64,000 bases of DNA from Pseudomonas nicosulfuronedens (GCF_005877905.1 NZ_SWDV01000019.1:1-64000), one strand, 5' to 3'; shown: positions 1-15,285, counted from the stretch's first letter. Program-made: numbers and translations. The notes: generated by a model from the sequence alone, not told the origin.

Positions 1-1
1 C

Positions 2-925
2 TTGGAATACATCGACTCCAAGGTGGATCTTGATGACGTTGGCGGACTGGCAACGCTCAAGAAGTGGCTTAATTTGCGCAGTCGGTGTTTTGGGCAGGCC
101 GCCCAGGCGTTCGGTGTCGGAACTCCAAAGGGGTTGCTCTTAACCGGGGTTCCAGGTTGCGGTAAGTCCCTGACCGCAAAATGCGTATCTTCCTCGTGGA
201 ACATGCCGTTATTGCGTCTTGATATGGGGAAGATCTTCCAGGGGTTGGTTGGTTCTTCAGAGTCCAATATTCGTTCCGCGCTGCATACTGCCGAGGCTAT
301 TTCTCCCTGCATCTTGTGGATCGATGAGATTGAAAAGGGACTTTCCGGCTCGTCCGGCGGAGCATCGGATGGTGGCACGGCGTCTCGCGTGTTCGGCACG
401 CTGTTAACCTGGATGCAGGAAAAAACGGCGCCTGTCTTCGTGTTTGCCACGGCTAACAATATTGGCAATCTACCGCCAGAACTGTTGAGGAAAGGGCGGT
501 TCGATGAAATATTTTTCGTAGACTTCCCGTCAACAGTGGAAAGAAAGAAGATCCTTGAAATTCACCTGAAGAAGTTGAAACGCGATCCACAGAAGTTTGA
601 CCTGGACCAGTTGGCTGCACTGGGGGGAGAGTCGAATTTTGGTAAGGATGTCGTGCTGTCCGGTGCTGAAATCGAAGCCTGGGTAGGGGAATCGCTGATT
701 GAGGCTTTTTCGCGGAGAATGTCTGGCGCCGATGATACGAGCGACCTGACGATGGCTGATTTTGAAACGACTATTTCGCGCTTGGTCCCCATGAGCAAAA
801 TGCGCAAGGAGGAATTTACAAGGCTTCGTGAATGGGCGAATCAACATGCAGTCGGCGCCTCGGCCATGGTTGCCGATCAGAGCGGTAGCGAGACGCAAGT
901 CGGCGGTAGAAAAATCGATTTTTGA
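2..925 (+). CDS. AAA+ ATPase, Ycf46/CDC48-like (5' end outside window)
   Basis: The C-terminal part of an AAA+ ATPase. Numbered from the first visible codon, Walker A (GVPGCGKS) is at residues 49-56, Walker B (ILWIDEIEK) ends near D108/E109, sensor-1 asparagines are at about 152-153, and arginine-finger candidates R163/R166 sit in LLRKGRF. The order matches the single AAA module of Ycf46-like proteins. The frame is open to the window edge and the first TTG has no visible ribosome binding site, so the true start lies upstream. Base use is AT-richer than every downstream gene (many aat, gtt and ttt codons), which suggests acquired DNA. Substrate and partners cannot be told from this fragment. 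Confidence 0.8.
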   Translation: MEYIDSKVDLDDVGGLATLKKWLNLRSRCFGQAAQAFGVGTPKGLLLTGVPGCGKSLTAKCVSSSWNMPLLRLDMGKIFQGLVGSSESNIRSALHTAEAISPCILWIDEIEKGLSGSSGGASDGGTASRVFGTLLTWMQEKTAPVFVFATANNIGNLPPELLRKGRFDEIFFVDFPSTVERKKILEIHLKKLKRDPQKFDLDQLAALGGESNFGKDVVLSGAEIEAWVGESLIEAFSRRMSGADDTSDLTMADFETTISRLVPMSKMRKEEFTRLREWANQHAVGASAMVADQSGSETQVGGRKIDF

Positions 926-1106
926 CCAGCGTTGATTCTTCACTGGGCCAGCTTTGTTGCAGACGTAGCGGCTGATGAGTTGGCCGGCAGACTGACGGTG
1001 TGAGCGTGTCTGCAGCGGCGACGGCTGGCTCGCACCGATCAGGCCGGATTAGCCTCGGCGCGCTGCGGTGTGGCAGCAGCGCGCGAAAGTGACCGCTCCG
1101 GCCAGT

Positions 1107-1129
1107 GGCCGCTGGGACTGCCAGCGGCC
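1107..1129 (-). terminator. Hairpin just after the chemoreceptor gene
   Basis: A perfect 9-bp stem with a 5-nt loop (GGCCGCTGG / CCAGCGGCC) starts 7 bp beyond the chemoreceptor stop codon. No T tract follows on either strand, so it is at best a weak intrinsic terminator or an RNA-stabilising hairpin. Confidence 0.3.
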
Positions 1130-1135
1130 TTGGGG

Positions 1136-3055
1136 TCACACGCGGAAGTGACTGACCAGGGTTTGCAGCTGCCCACCTAGCCGGGCGAGTTCGACGCTGG
1201 AGGCGGCGACTTCTTCGTTGGCGGAGGCGGTCTGTTCGGAAACGTCGCGGACGTTGACGACACTGCGGCTGATTTCCTCGGCGACGGCGCTCTGTTCTTC
1301 GGCGGCGGTGGCGATCTGCTGGTTCATTGCCTGGATGTTGGAGACGGTGCGGGTGATCTCGCCCAGCGACTCGCCGGCCTGGCGGCTCAGGGCGACGCTG
1401 CTGGCGGTGAGTTCGCGGCTGCCGAGCATGACGCTGGAGACCTGGCGAGTGCCGCTTTGCAGGCCGGCGACCAGGGCTTCGATCTCTTCGGTGGATTGCT
1501 GGGTGCGCTGGGCCAGGCCGCGCACTTCGTCGGCAACCACGGCGAATCCTCGCCCGGCCTCGCCCGCGCGGGCAGCTTCGATGGCTGCGTTGAGGGCCAG
1601 CAGGTTGGTCTGTTCTGCGACTGATTTGATCACGTCCATGACCTTGCCGATTTTCTCGCTCTCCTGCTCCAGGCGCTGCATGGCTTCGGCGGAGCGCTCG
1701 ACCTCGATGGCCAGGCGTTCGATCTGCTCGACGGCCTTGTTCACCACGCGGTCGCCGTCCTGGGCCTGGTGGTCGGCGGCGGAGGCGGCCTGGGAGGCCT
1801 GTTCGGCGTTGCGCGCGACTTCCTGCACGGTGGCGGACATCTCGTGCATGGCGGTGGCGACCTGGTCGGTCTCGACCTTCTGGGTGTTGGCGCCGGCGCT
1901 GGTCTGCTCGGTGACGGCAGAGAGTTCCTCGGCGGCGCTGGCGATCTGGGTGACGCCATCGCGGATGCCGCCGATCAGCTCGCGCAGGCTCTGACTCATG
2001 CGCTGCATGCTCTGCTGCAGGCGGCCGAGTTCGTCACGGCGGCTGACCTGGATGCTCTGCGACAGGTCACCGGCAGCGATGCGGTCGACCACCGCCATGG
2101 TGTCGTGCAGCGGACGGGTGATCTGGCGAGTGATGATCAGCGCAGCGATGCTGCCCAACACCAGTGCGAGCAGGGTGACCAGGGTCTGCAGACTGCGAGC
2201 TTTGGCGCTCTCGACGTCGCGGCGATCGAGCTGCAACTGGTAGAGATTTTCGCTGATCTTGACGATGTCTTGTCCCTGGGCGGTCATTTCCTTGCGCGCC
2301 TGGACGATCGCGGCCATGTGCTGGCGCAGGGTCTGCACGGCGTCGCGGTAGGTGCGCAGGGCGGTACCGAGTTGCTGAACGTATTGCGCTTCGGCGACAC
2401 CGAGCACGCTTTCCAGGGCCGGCAGGCCGGCGATGCTTTCATCGAGCTGGCGGGTCACGCCGTCACCGTTGCTGGTGAGGGCGGTGGCGAGGTAGTCGCG
2501 CACGTCGTAGCGCGCTTGCAGCAGGTCCTCGCGGGTGCCGGTAATGGCCTGGAAGCGGGTGGCGCGCTCTTCGTCGGCCGGCGCCTTGAGGATGTCCTGC
2601 TGGATCTGCGCGGTCAGCTCATTGGCGCGGGCGGCATTGTCCTGCAGGGCGCGGCGGGTGATGCCGGCACTCTGGTAGCCGGCGCGCATGGCGGCCAGGG
2701 ACTTCTCGTAGTCGGCGATGATGCCGCCGAGCTGGTCGAGCATGCGCACGTTCTCGGGGCTGACGAAGGACGCGCGCAGTTTCTGCTGCTGGGCCTTGAA
2801 GTCGGCCAGGGTGCTCATGACGTTGGCGGCTTCCTGCTCGGCGCCGTCGGCGATCATGTACTGCAGGCGGGTGATGCGCAGCTTGGTGAGGCGCGAGTTC
2901 AGCTCGGTGATGTCGCTCATCCAGTTGCTGCGGTCGATCAGCGAGCCCAGGCCGACCCAGCTGACGATGGCGAGGATGGCGGTGAAGGCGAGCACCAGGC
3001 CGAAGCCCAGGGCCAACTTGAGGTTGACGCTCAAGTCGGAAATCCAGCGGTTCAT
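1136..3055 (-). CDS. Methyl-accepting chemotaxis protein with helical bimodular-type sensor
   Basis: A transmembrane chemoreceptor of 639 aa. TM1 is at about residues 12-34, an all-helical periplasmic region of about 250 residues follows, TM2 is at about 290-310 and HAMP at about 311-363. The cytoplasmic coiled coil has the conserved hairpin tip ([21 protein letters not shown]) at about 481-501. The sensor length and helicity fit the HBM (helical bimodular) class of McpS and McpK, which bind organic acids; this assignment is inferred from length and pattern. No C-terminal CheR-tethering pentapeptide is seen. The start has GGAG 7 nt upstream. A candidate FliA promoter lies about 90 nt upstream. 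The ligand is unknown. Confidence 0.9.
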   Translation of the reverse strand: MNRWISDLSVNLKLALGFGLVLAFTAILAIVSWVGLGSLIDRSNWMSDITELNSRLTKLRITRLQYMIADGAEQEAANVMSTLADFKAQQQKLRASFVSPENVRMLDQLGGIIADYEKSLAAMRAGYQSAGITRRALQDNAARANELTAQIQQDILKAPADEERATRFQAITGTREDLLQARYDVRDYLATALTSNGDGVTRQLDESIAGLPALESVLGVAEAQYVQQLGTALRTYRDAVQTLRQHMAAIVQARKEMTAQGQDIVKISENLYQLQLDRRDVESAKARSLQTLVTLLALVLGSIAALIITRQITRPLHDTMAVVDRIAAGDLSQSIQVSRRDELGRLQQSMQRMSQSLRELIGGIRDGVTQIASAAEELSAVTEQTSAGANTQKVETDQVATAMHEMSATVQEVARNAEQASQAASAADHQAQDGDRVVNKAVEQIERLAIEVERSAEAMQRLEQESEKIGKVMDVIKSVAEQTNLLALNAAIEAARAGEAGRGFAVVADEVRGLAQRTQQSTEEIEALVAGLQSGTRQVSSVMLGSRELTASSVALSRQAGESLGEITRTVSNIQAMNQQIATAAEEQSAVAEEISRSVVNVRDVSEQTASANEEVAASSVELARLGGQLQTLVSHFRV

Positions 3056-3142
3056 TGACGATCTCCAGGAAAGGTTGTGTGAAGTCAGGCCGTTCGGAGA
3101 TTGTTCTTGTTGGGGGCCAGGCGGGCGGACCGCGCCAAGACC

Positions 3143-3150
3143 CTATCGGC
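3143..3150 (-). promoter_or_regulatory. Possible FliA (sigma-28) -10 element for the chemoreceptor
   Basis: The minus strand reads GCCGATAG, matching seven of eight bases of the flagellar sigma-factor -10 consensus GCCGATAA, about 90 nt before the chemoreceptor start. The -35 region at the expected spacing is a poor match to TAAA, so this rests on the -10 and on context. Confidence 0.35.
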
Positions 3151-3371
3151 AGGTCGGGGCAGAACCGTATGGTCACGGGCGAAAAAGTTATCCACCGGCC
3201 CGCGCCGGAGGCGGGTCGGAAGACAAGGGGCGGGGGAAAGGCGGACGAAATCCCTGTTCGCTGGCGTGTCGTGCGGTGCGGTTACGCGCTGGCTGTCGGC
3301 GCTGGGCGGGATTGTACGGAATCGTCCGATGCTGCGCCCGGAAATGATGGCAAAGAGATATTGCGGGCGCC

Positions 3372-3398
3372 CGCACGAGGCCCTTGGGGACTCGTGCG
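3372..3398 (-). terminator. Hairpin after metY
   Basis: An 8-bp stem (CGCACGAG / CTCGTGCG), with a further CCC/GGG pairing inside the loop, begins 13 bp beyond the metY stop codon. There is no T tract on the minus strand, so termination here would be weak or factor-assisted. Confidence 0.4.
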
Positions 3399-3410
3399 AG
3401 GCGAGTTGGG

Positions 3411-4688
3411 TCAGGCCTTGGCCGCGTCCAGCGCCTGGGTGAGGTCAGCGAGGATATCGTCGATGTGCTCGATGCCGATGGACAGGCGCACCATGTCACG
3501 CGGCACGCCGGCCTTCTGCAGTTCCTCGTCGTTGAGTTGGCGGTGCGTGGTGGAAGCCGGGTGGCAGGCCAGGGACTTGGCGTCGCCGATGTTCACCAGG
3601 CGCACCACCAGCTTGAGTGCGTCGATGAAGCGTGCGCCGGCTTCCTGCCCGCCCTTGATGCCGAACGAGAGGATCGACGCTGGCTTGCCGCCCATGTAGC
3701 GCAACGCCAGTTCCTGCTCGGGGTGATCGGCAAGGCCTGCGTATTTCACCCAGCTGACTTGGGGGTGGTCCTGCAGGTACTGGGCGACTTTCACCGCGTT
3801 CTCGCAGTGGCGCTCCATGCGCAGGGCGAGGGTTTCCAGGCCCTGCAGGATGAGGAAGGCATTGAACGGCGAAAGTGCGGCACCGGTGTTGCGCAGCGGC
3901 ACGACGCGGCAGCGGCCGATGAAGGCGGCGGGGCCGAAGGCTTCGGTATAGGTGACGCCGTGGTAGGACGGGTCAGGCGTGTTGAGCAGCGGGAAGCGCT
4001 CTTTGTTGTCGGCCCAGGGGAATTTGCCGGAGTCGACGACGATGCCGCCGATGCTGGTGCCGTGGCCGCCGATGTACTTGGTCAGCGAGTGCACGACGAT
4101 GTCCGCGCCGTGTTCGAACGGGCGGCAGAGGATCGGCGTGGCGACGGTGTTGTCGACGATCAGTGGCACGCCGTGGCGGTGCGCGGCATCGGCCAGGGCC
4201 TGGAGATCGACGATGTTGCCCGCCGGGTTGCCGATGGATTCGCAGAAGACGGCCTTGGTGCGCTCGTCGATCAGCGCTTCGAGGGCGGCGATGTCATCGT
4301 GCGGCGCGAAGCGGGTCTGGATGCCGAAGCGCGGCAGTGTATGGGCGAACAGGTTGTAGGTGCCGCCGTAGAGCTTGGCTACCGAGACGATGTTGTCGCC
4401 GGCCTCGGCGACGGTCTGGATGGCGTAGGTGATGGCGGCCATGCCGGAAGCCACGGCCAGCGCCGCGACGCCGCCTTCCAGGGCGGCCACGCGCTCCTCG
4501 AGCACCGCGTTGGTGGGGTTCATGATGCGCGTGTAGATGTTGCCGGCGACTTTCAGGTCGAACAGGTCAGCACCGTGCTGGGTGTCGTCGAAGGCGTAGG
4601 AGCTGGTCTGGTAGATCGGCACGGCCACGGCCTTGGTGGTCGGGTCGGGGCTGTAGCCGGCGTGGATGGCCAGGGTTTCCGGTTTCAT
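3411..4688 (-). CDS. metY: O-acetylhomoserine sulfhydrylase / homocysteine synthase
   Basis: A cytosolic PLP enzyme of 425 aa that makes homocysteine from an O-acylated homoserine and sulfide in methionine biosynthesis. It belongs to the Cys/Met metabolism PLP family: the cofactor lysine lies in [11 protein letters not shown] (K204), the phosphate-binding SGMAA is near residue 81, and an insertion containing NTPDPSYHG, typical of the MetY branch rather than MetB/MetC, is present. It corresponds to PA5025. The gene follows selO after 122 bp that contain a strong nested hairpin, so it may have its own leader. Confidence 0.93.
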   Translation of the reverse strand: MKPETLAIHAGYSPDPTTKAVAVPIYQTSSYAFDDTQHGADLFDLKVAGNIYTRIMNPTNAVLEERVAALEGGVAALAVASGMAAITYAIQTVAEAGDNIVSVAKLYGGTYNLFAHTLPRFGIQTRFAPHDDIAALEALIDERTKAVFCESIGNPAGNIVDLQALADAAHRHGVPLIVDNTVATPILCRPFEHGADIVVHSLTKYIGGHGTSIGGIVVDSGKFPWADNKERFPLLNTPDPSYHGVTYTEAFGPAAFIGRCRVVPLRNTGAALSPFNAFLILQGLETLALRMERHCENAVKVAQYLQDHPQVSWVKYAGLADHPEQELALRYMGGKPASILSFGIKGGQEAGARFIDALKLVVRLVNIGDAKSLACHPASTTHRQLNDEELQKAGVPRDMVRLSIGIEHIDDILADLTQALDAAKA

Positions 4689-4727
4689 TGTTCGAGCGTC
4701 CTTGTGGCAGAAAGCCCCGAGGATGCG

Positions 4728-4780
4728 AGCGGCGCCCGGCCCTGGTCAATGACCGGGAGCAATGTGGCCGGGGCGCCGCT
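4728..4780 (-). promoter_or_regulatory. Nested hairpin between selO and metY
   Basis: A perfect 10-bp outer stem (AGCGGCGCCC 4728-4737 with GGGCGCCGCT 4771-4780) continues into a GGCC/GGCC pairing with a one-base bulge. It encloses a second hairpin (CCTGGTC, AAT loop, GACCGGG, one G-T pair). No T tract follows on the minus strand. It could be the selO terminator or a structured metY leader. I could not match it to a known SAM or SAH riboswitch. Confidence 0.45.
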
Positions 4781-4810
4781 AGATCGCTTTTCGCTGAGCT
4801 TATAACCGGC

Positions 4811-9692
<4,882 letters not shown>

Positions 9693-9776
9693 GGTCGCGT
9701 TCAGCGGCTCGTGCAAAAAAGTGGAGTGAGGGTAGTGCTGGCAGGCCGGCACCCGCAAGCGGGTGCCGGTGGGCGG

Positions 9777-11519
9777 TCAGAGGAACAGACCGGGGCCGGG
9801 ACGGCCTTCCGGGAATTTGACCCCGACCTTGCGGATCTTGTTCCCGTCCAGCGCGGCCACGGTCCAGGTCAGGCCGTTCCATTCCACCTGGTCGCCGATG
9901 ATCGCCTGGCCGCCAATTTCGTGGGCGATGAAACGGCCCAGATTCTGTTCGCCGTCCACGCCTTCGAGCTTCAGGCCATAGAGCGACGCCACGGCGGAAA
10001 GCTGCGCGTCACCTTCGAGGACGAAGTCGCCGAAGAAGCGTGCGCTCAGGCCGCGATCCGGCGCCTGGCTGAACAGCTTGCCCAGCGCCGAGAGGTCATG
10101 CTCGTGGCCGATCACACAGAGGATGTCGTCGGCCTCGAGGATGGTACTGCCGGACGGGTGCAGGAGCTGGGTACCGCGGAACAGCGCGGCGATACGGGTG
10201 CCCTCGGGCATCTTCAGCTCGCGCAGGGCGGCGCCGATGCACCACTTTTCCTTGCTGAGGTGGTAGACGAACAGCTCCCACTCGCTGGTGGGGTGGACCT
10301 CCAGGCCGGCGCGGGAGATCGGCGCCGGGTCCGGCGGCACCACCACGCGCAGCAGCTTGGCGGCCCAGGGCAGGCTGGTGCCCTGCACCAGCAGCGAGAC
10401 CAGCACGATGAAGAAAGCCACGTTGAAGAACAGCTGGGCGTTGGGCAGCCCGGCCATCAGCGGGAACACCGCCAGAATGATCGGCACCGCGCCGCGCAGG
10501 CCCACCCAGGCGATGAAGGCCTTCTCGCGGCCATGGAAGGCGCGGAACGGGAACAGGCCGACCAGCACCGACAGCGGGCGGGCGAAGAGGATCATCCACA
10601 GCGCCAGGCCGAGGGCGGGCAGGGCGATTGGCCACAGGTCATGGGGCGTGACCAGCAGGCCCAGTACCAGGAACATGCCGATCTGCGCCAGCCAGGCCAT
10701 GCCGTCGAGCATGTGCATGATGCCGTGGCGCGAGCGGATCGGCTGGTTGCCCAGCACCAGGCCGCACAGGTAGATGGCGAGGATGCCGCTGCCGTGCACC
10801 GCGTTGGCCAGGGCAAAGATCAGCAGGCCGCCGCTGATTGCCAGCAGCGGGTAGAGGCCGTTGGCCAGGTGGATGCGGTTGATCACCTGTAGCAGCAGCC
10901 AGCCGCCGGCGAGGCCCAGCACCGAGCCGATGCCGAATTCGCGGAGGAAGTGCCAGAGGAAGCTCCAGGACAGGCCGCTCTCGCCATGGGCAAGCATGTC
11001 GATCAGGGTGACGGTGAGGAACACCGCCATGGGGTCGTTACTGCCCGATTCGATTTCCAGAGTCGCGGTAACCCGCTCGTTCAGGCCCTTGCCGCCCAGC
11101 AGCGAGAACACTGCTGCGGCATCCGTGGAGCCGACGATGGCGCCGATCAGCAGGCCTTCCATCCAGCTCAGCTTGAACAGCCAGGCGGCGGCAATGCCGG
11201 TGAGCCCGGCGGTGATCAGCACCCCGGCGGTGGCCAGTGACAGGGCCGGCCAGAGTGCCACGCGGAAGCTCGACACCCGTGTGCGCAAACCGCCGTCCAG
11301 CAGGATCACCGCCAGCGCCAGGTTGCCCACCAGGTAGGCCATGGGGTAGTTGGAGAAGCCGATGCCTCCGGGACCGTCGGTGCCGGCGATCATGCCCACG
11401 GCAAGGAAGATGACCAGGATCGGGATGCCCAGGCGCGAAGACAGCGAGCTGACCAGGATGCTCATGCCGATCAGCACCGCAGCGATCAGGAAATAGCTGT
11501 TGATGGCCACGGCATCCAA
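9777..11519 (-). CDS. cvrA: Potassium/proton antiporter CvrA (NhaP2)
   Basis: A CPA1-family inner-membrane cation/proton antiporter of 580 aa. About 12 hydrophobic segments fill residues 1-400, including [21 protein letters not shown], which carries the conserved acidic ion-binding region, and [14 protein letters not shown] cytosolic TrkA-C domain follows at about 405-485 and a CorC/HlyC-like C-terminal domain after it, as in NhaP2/CvrA. It corresponds to PA5021. The start is a TTG at 11519 with AGGAGG 8 nt upstream; the nearby ATG is out of frame. Confidence 0.9.
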   Translation of the reverse strand: MDAVAINSYFLIAAVLIGMSILVSSLSSRLGIPILVIFLAVGMIAGTDGPGGIGFSNYPMAYLVGNLALAVILLDGGLRTRVSSFRVALWPALSLATAGVLITAGLTGIAAAWLFKLSWMEGLLIGAIVGSTDAAAVFSLLGGKGLNERVTATLEIESGSNDPMAVFLTVTLIDMLAHGESGLSWSFLWHFLREFGIGSVLGLAGGWLLLQVINRIHLANGLYPLLAISGGLLIFALANAVHGSGILAIYLCGLVLGNQPIRSRHGIMHMLDGMAWLAQIGMFLVLGLLVTPHDLWPIALPALGLALWMILFARPLSVLVGLFPFRAFHGREKAFIAWVGLRGAVPIILAVFPLMAGLPNAQLFFNVAFFIVLVSLLVQGTSLPWAAKLLRVVVPPDPAPISRAGLEVHPTSEWELFVYHLSKEKWCIGAALRELKMPEGTRIAALFRGTQLLHPSGSTILEADDILCVIGHEHDLSALGKLFSQAPDRGLSARFFGDFVLEGDAQLSAVASLYGLKLEGVDGEQNLGRFIAHEIGGQAIIGDQVEWNGLTWTVAALDGNKIRKVGVKFPEGRPGPGLFL

Positions 11520-11619
11520 GGTGTCGACCTCCTGGAGAATGGGGGAGTGGCGACGCTACTCAAGGATCAGGATGCAGGCCGCATGCCAATCGATTCTAAC
11601 CTGCGGATTTACAAGGCTG

Positions 11620-12303
11620 TCAAAGGTTTGTTGAGGTCCGCTCGGCGGTGGTTTCGGGCCAGGCCCCGCTGGTGGCCCAGGTGGGCACCAGGCTGGGCGA
11701 AGTCACTTGGGTGGGCGCCCAGGCAACGGCCTCCTCCAGCGGCAGCCGGACGGAGTCGAGGCAGGCCTGACGGTCACGCTGCAAGGTGGTGCGGGCCTTG
11801 CCGACTTCACCGGCGATGTTCGTCTCGCCGCTGATCGCGCGGACCTGCGTGTGCCACAGGTGGCGAGCGGAGCTGCCGGCTACGCCGCAACTGCCCAGCG
11901 GGTCGTAATAGGACGAGCCGAACTGGGCGTAGCCCGCATTGACCAGGGCATTGAAGTAACGGCCCTGCGCGGTGATCGACTTGCCATCGCCGCCGCGCAG
12001 GACCTCGAGCCCGTTGCTCATCGCCGTATCGATGCTCTTCAGGTAATCGTCGACGTGCCGGACGGCCTCGTCATTGGCTTCGTTGAAGATGGGGGTGGAA
12101 CTGAGGGACGCGTTCTGGCTGCGCTGCGAGTTGCCCTCGGGCAGGGCGTCGGCCGGGCCGGTGTTGAACAGGGCGAGCACACAACCCAGCGCTACCGTGA
12201 TGGCAAGCAGGGGCAGCCAATGCAGGCAGCGGCGTGAAGCGTTGGCGAGGAAGGTGGGGTAGGCGGCCATGGTCATGAAGGTGAAAAGTTTCGCGGGCGC
12301 CAT
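11620..12303 (-). CDS. Hypothetical membrane-anchored protein
   Basis: I do not recognise this 227-aa protein. A basic N-terminus is followed by one hydrophobic segment at about residues 28-48 (LPLLAITVALGCVLALF), which is an uncleaved anchor or a signal sequence. The rest is soluble, probably periplasmic, and has two cysteines about 45 residues apart (in LGSCGVAG and RQACLDSV) that could form a disulfide. The last 30 residues are rich in Ser, Thr, Pro and Trp and look disordered. There is no convincing ribosome binding site; ATGs at codons 10 and 12 are alternative starts. It is not part of the PAO1 order as I recall it. It lies 100 bp upstream of cvrA. Confidence 0.6.
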   Translation of the reverse strand: MAPAKLFTFMTMAAYPTFLANASRRCLHWLPLLAITVALGCVLALFNTGPADALPEGNSQRSQNASLSSTPIFNEANDEAVRHVDDYLKSIDTAMSNGLEVLRGGDGKSITAQGRYFNALVNAGYAQFGSSYYDPLGSCGVAGSSARHLWHTQVRAISGETNIAGEVGKARTTLQRDRQACLDSVRLPLEEAVAWAPTQVTSPSLVPTWATSGAWPETTAERTSTNL

Positions 12304-12422
12304 TCAACGGCAAACGCCCCCGACTTCGCTGTCGGCCTGGTCAGCTGTTGCTGTCTGAATATTCCTTCAATTCAATCGGTGTCCTGCAGCATTGCTGCCA
12401 GGGCCCACGTTTCCACGGGCAT

Positions 12423-12448
12423 AAAAAAGCCCCGGACGTGACCGGGGC
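12423..12448 (-). terminator. Intrinsic terminator after acyl-CoA dehydrogenase gene
   Basis: On the minus strand GCCCCGG, a 6-nt loop and CCGGGGC are followed by six T residues, starting 20 bp beyond the stop codon of the dehydrogenase gene. Confidence 0.88.
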
Positions 12449-12467
12449 ACAAGGGGCATGCGGGGGC

Positions 12468-14270
12468 CTAGAACCAGGCGTCCTGCATGGTGGAACAGGT
12501 GTCGTCGCGAGCTTCGAGCAGCGTCAGGTCATGGTGGCAGGACGGCACTTCCCAGGTCAGGAAGTAGCGCGCGGCCTGCAGCTTGCCGCGGTAGAAGTCG
12601 GTATCGGCGGCATCGCCGCGCGCCAGGCCTTCTTCGGCACGAATGGCCTGCTCCAGCCAGCGCCAGCCGATTACGGCATGGCCGAAGACCTTCAGGTACA
12701 GCGCCGAGTTGGCCAGGCCCTGGGCCACGCGCCCCTGCATCAGGTCGCCGAGCAGGCTCAGGGTGGTCGCGGACAGGCGTGCCATCAGCTGCTCCAGCGG
12801 CTCGCGCAGCTTGTCCAGCGAGGCGTGCGCCTGGGCGCGCTCGCAGGTCTGGTTGATCAGGCGGGTCAGCTGCTTGAGGCCGGCGCCGTTGTTTTGCGCC
12901 AGCTTGCGGCCCAGCAGGTCCAGCGACTGGATACCGTGGGTGCCTTCGTGGATCGGGTTCAGGCGGTTGTCGCGGTAGTACTGCTCCACCGGGTATTCGC
13001 GGGTGTAGCCGTGGCCGCCGAGGATCTGGATCGCCAGTTCGTTGGCCTTCAGGCAGAACTCCGAGGGCCAGGATTTGACGATCGGGGTCAGCAGGTCCAG
13101 CAGCTCGTGGGCCTGCTTGCGTTCTTCTTCGGTCGCCAGCGTCTCGCAGTCGTCCACCAGTCGTGAGGCATACAGGCCGAGGTCAAAGGCGCCTTCGACG
13201 TAGGCCTTCTGGGTCAGCAACATGCGCTTGACGTCGGTGTGCTGGACGATGGACACCGGCGCGGCAGTCGGGTCCTTGGCGTCCACCGGGCGGCCCTGCG
13301 GGCGTTCGCGGGCGTACTCCAGCGAGTACAGGTAGCCGGCGTAGCCGAGCATGATGGCGCCCATGCCGACGCCGATGCGTGCCTCGTTCATCATCTGGAA
13401 CATGTAGGCCAGGCCGTGGTGCGGCTTGCCGACCAGGTAGCCGACGCACTCGCCCTTGTCGCCGAAGTTCAGCGCGGTGGACGTGGTGCCGCGCCAGCCC
13501 ATCTTGTGGAACAGGCCGGCCAGGGTCACGTCGTTGCGCGCGCCGAGGGAGCCGTCTTCGTTGACCAGGAACTTGGGCACGATGAACAGGCTGATGCCTT
13601 TCACGCCGGGTGGGGCGTCCGGCAGCTTGGCCAGCACCATGTGCACGATGTTGTCCGACAGCGGGTGGTCGCCGCCGGAGATGAAGATCTTGTTGCCCTT
13701 GATCCGGTAGCTGCCGTCGGCGGCCGGCTCCGCGCGGGTGCGGATGTCGGCCAGGGACGAGCCGGCGTGCGGCTCGGTGAGCGCCATGGTGCCGAAGAAG
13801 CGCGCCTCGATCATCGGCTGCAGGAACAGGCGTTTCTGCTCGTCGCTGCCGAAGGTCTCGATCAGGTGGCTGGCGCCCATGCTCAGCATCGGGTACGACG
13901 AGGTGGCGATGTTGGCCGACTGGAAGTGCGCAAAGCAGGCGCGCGACAGCAGGTGCGGCAGCTGCATGCCGCCCTGTTCGAAGCTGCGCGAGGCGTTCTG
14001 GAAGCCGGCCTCATTGAAGGCGTCCACCGCCGGCTTCACTTCCGGGATGAGTACCGCGCCGCCATCGACGTACTGCGGTTCGTTCTCGTCGTTCTTGCGG
14101 TTGTGCGGGGCGAACAGCTCCTCGGCGATGCCGCGGGCGGTGCCCAGGGCGGCGTCGAAGGTCTCGCGGTTGTGGTCGGCGAAGCGTTCGCGCTGGGTCA
14201 GGGCCTCGGCGTCGAGCACTTCGTAGAGTTCGAAAGCGAGGTTGCGGGAGCTGAGCAGGGTCTCGGACAT
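12468..14270 (-). CDS. Acyl-CoA dehydrogenase, long form (about 600 aa)
   Basis: A FAD enzyme catalysing alpha,beta-dehydrogenation of acyl-CoA. The 600-aa product has the N-terminal extension and C-terminal helical domain of the DUF5/FadE5-like class. Motifs include [17 protein letters not shown] (FAD-binding), [14 protein letters not shown], and [20 protein letters not shown], where the Glu of HEGT is the expected catalytic base. The ATG at 14270 has GGAGGT 6 nt upstream; an earlier in-frame ATG at 14336 lacks one. It corresponds to PA5020. The chain length of the substrate cannot be told from the sequence. Confidence 0.9.
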   Translation of the reverse strand: MSETLLSSRNLAFELYEVLDAEALTQRERFADHNRETFDAALGTARGIAEELFAPHNRKNDENEPQYVDGGAVLIPEVKPAVDAFNEAGFQNASRSFEQGGMQLPHLLSRACFAHFQSANIATSSYPMLSMGASHLIETFGSDEQKRLFLQPMIEARFFGTMALTEPHAGSSLADIRTRAEPAADGSYRIKGNKIFISGGDHPLSDNIVHMVLAKLPDAPPGVKGISLFIVPKFLVNEDGSLGARNDVTLAGLFHKMGWRGTTSTALNFGDKGECVGYLVGKPHHGLAYMFQMMNEARIGVGMGAIMLGYAGYLYSLEYARERPQGRPVDAKDPTAAPVSIVQHTDVKRMLLTQKAYVEGAFDLGLYASRLVDDCETLATEEERKQAHELLDLLTPIVKSWPSEFCLKANELAIQILGGHGYTREYPVEQYYRDNRLNPIHEGTHGIQSLDLLGRKLAQNNGAGLKQLTRLINQTCERAQAHASLDKLREPLEQLMARLSATTLSLLGDLMQGRVAQGLANSALYLKVFGHAVIGWRWLEQAIRAEEGLARGDAADTDFYRGKLQAARYFLTWEVPSCHHDLTLLEARDDTCSTMQDAWF

Positions 14271-14448
14271 GGATCGACCTCCGTGGGAATCGCCGCAGTC
14301 TAGTCTGGTGAATGAAGCGCGCACAGAATCATCCATGAGCGTGATAAAGGGCTAAAACGCCCGGCCTCCCGGCGGGCCCCGGCGACGGCGGACTCGCACC
14401 GCACCCGCCCCAGGACCTAAACTGCGCGCCTTGAGGAGTCCGCTATCC

Positions 14449-15285
14449 ATGAACTACCGCCACGCTTACCACGCCGGCAACCACGCCGACGTGCTGAAAC
14501 ACATCGTCCTCGCCCGTCTCTTCGCGCTGATGGCGCGCAAGGACACGCCCTTTGCCTACCTCGACAGCCATTCCGGCATCGGCCTGTATGACCTGCTGGG
14601 CGATGAAGCCAGCCGCACCGGCGAGTGGGAGTCGGGCATCGGCCGACTGTATGAGCGCGATGACCTACCGGAGCTGCTGCAGGACTACCTGGAGGTGGTG
14701 CGTGCGCTCAACCCCGATGGCGGTCTGGAGTACTACCCCGGCTCGCCGGAGCTGGCGCGCCGCCTGACCCGTCCGCAAGACCGCGTCCTGCTCAACGAGC
14801 TGCACCCGGAAGACGGCCGCCTGCTCAAGGCCAACATGGGCGGCGAGCGCCGCATCTCGGTACACCAGGGCGACGGCTGGCTGCTGCCCCGTGCCTTTCT
14901 GCCGGTGTCGGAGAAGCGCGGTGTACTGCTGATCGACCCGCCCTTCGAGCAGCCTGACGACCTGGAGCGCTGCGTGGTCGCCCTGGACGAAGCCATCGGC
15001 CGCATGCGTCAGACCGTGGTCGCGATCTGGTATCCGATCAAGGACCGTCGCCAGCTCAAGCGCTTCTACCAGCGCCTGGAAAAGAGCTCGGCACCGAAGA
15101 TGCTCCGCGTGGAGCTGTGCGTGCACCCGGCCGAGACGGCCGATCGCCTGAACGGCTCCGGGCTGGTCATCGTCAATCCGCCGTGGCCGCTGGACGAAGA
15201 GCTGCGCGGCCTGCTGCCCTGGCTGGCCGAGACCCTGGCGCAGAGCGAAGGTAGCAGCCAGGTGGACTGGCTGATCGCCGAATGA
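14449..15285 (+). CDS. rlmJ: 23S rRNA (adenine-2030-N6)-methyltransferase
   Basis: Modifies A2030 of 23S rRNA using S-adenosylmethionine. The 278-aa protein starts MNYRHAYHAGNHADVLKH, the RlmJ (YhiR/ComJ) N-terminal signature, and carries the N6-adenine methyltransferase motif DPPF at residues 163-166. The ATG at 14449 has GAGGAG about 10 nt upstream; an in-frame TTG at 14431 overlaps that site and is rejected. It corresponds to PA5019. An intrinsic terminator follows the stop codon at once. Confidence 0.93.
   Translation: MNYRHAYHAGNHADVLKHIVLARLFALMARKDTPFAYLDSHSGIGLYDLLGDEASRTGEWESGIGRLYERDDLPELLQDYLEVVRALNPDGGLEYYPGSPELARRLTRPQDRVLLNELHPEDGRLLKANMGGERRISVHQGDGWLLPRAFLPVSEKRGVLLIDPPFEQPDDLERCVVALDEAIGRMRQTVVAIWYPIKDRRQLKRFYQRLEKSSAPKMLRVELCVHPAETADRLNGSGLVIVNPPWPLDEELRGLLPWLAETLAQSEGSSQVDWLIAE

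Larger units (their letters stand above)
3056..3410. other. Intergenic region between metY and the chemoreceptor gene
   Basis: This 355-base gap holds no supported gene. It should contain the 5' leader and promoter of the chemoreceptor (minus strand) and the 3' end of the metY transcript. Two items inside it are listed separately: a sigma-28-like -10 element and a hairpin after metY. Confidence 0.6.

Noticed and set aside
1769-3058. Open frame of about 430 codons on the plus strand opposite the chemoreceptor gene
   Set aside because: It is the antisense shadow of a GC-rich gene; its product is low-complexity Gly/Ala/Leu/Val sequence without family motifs.
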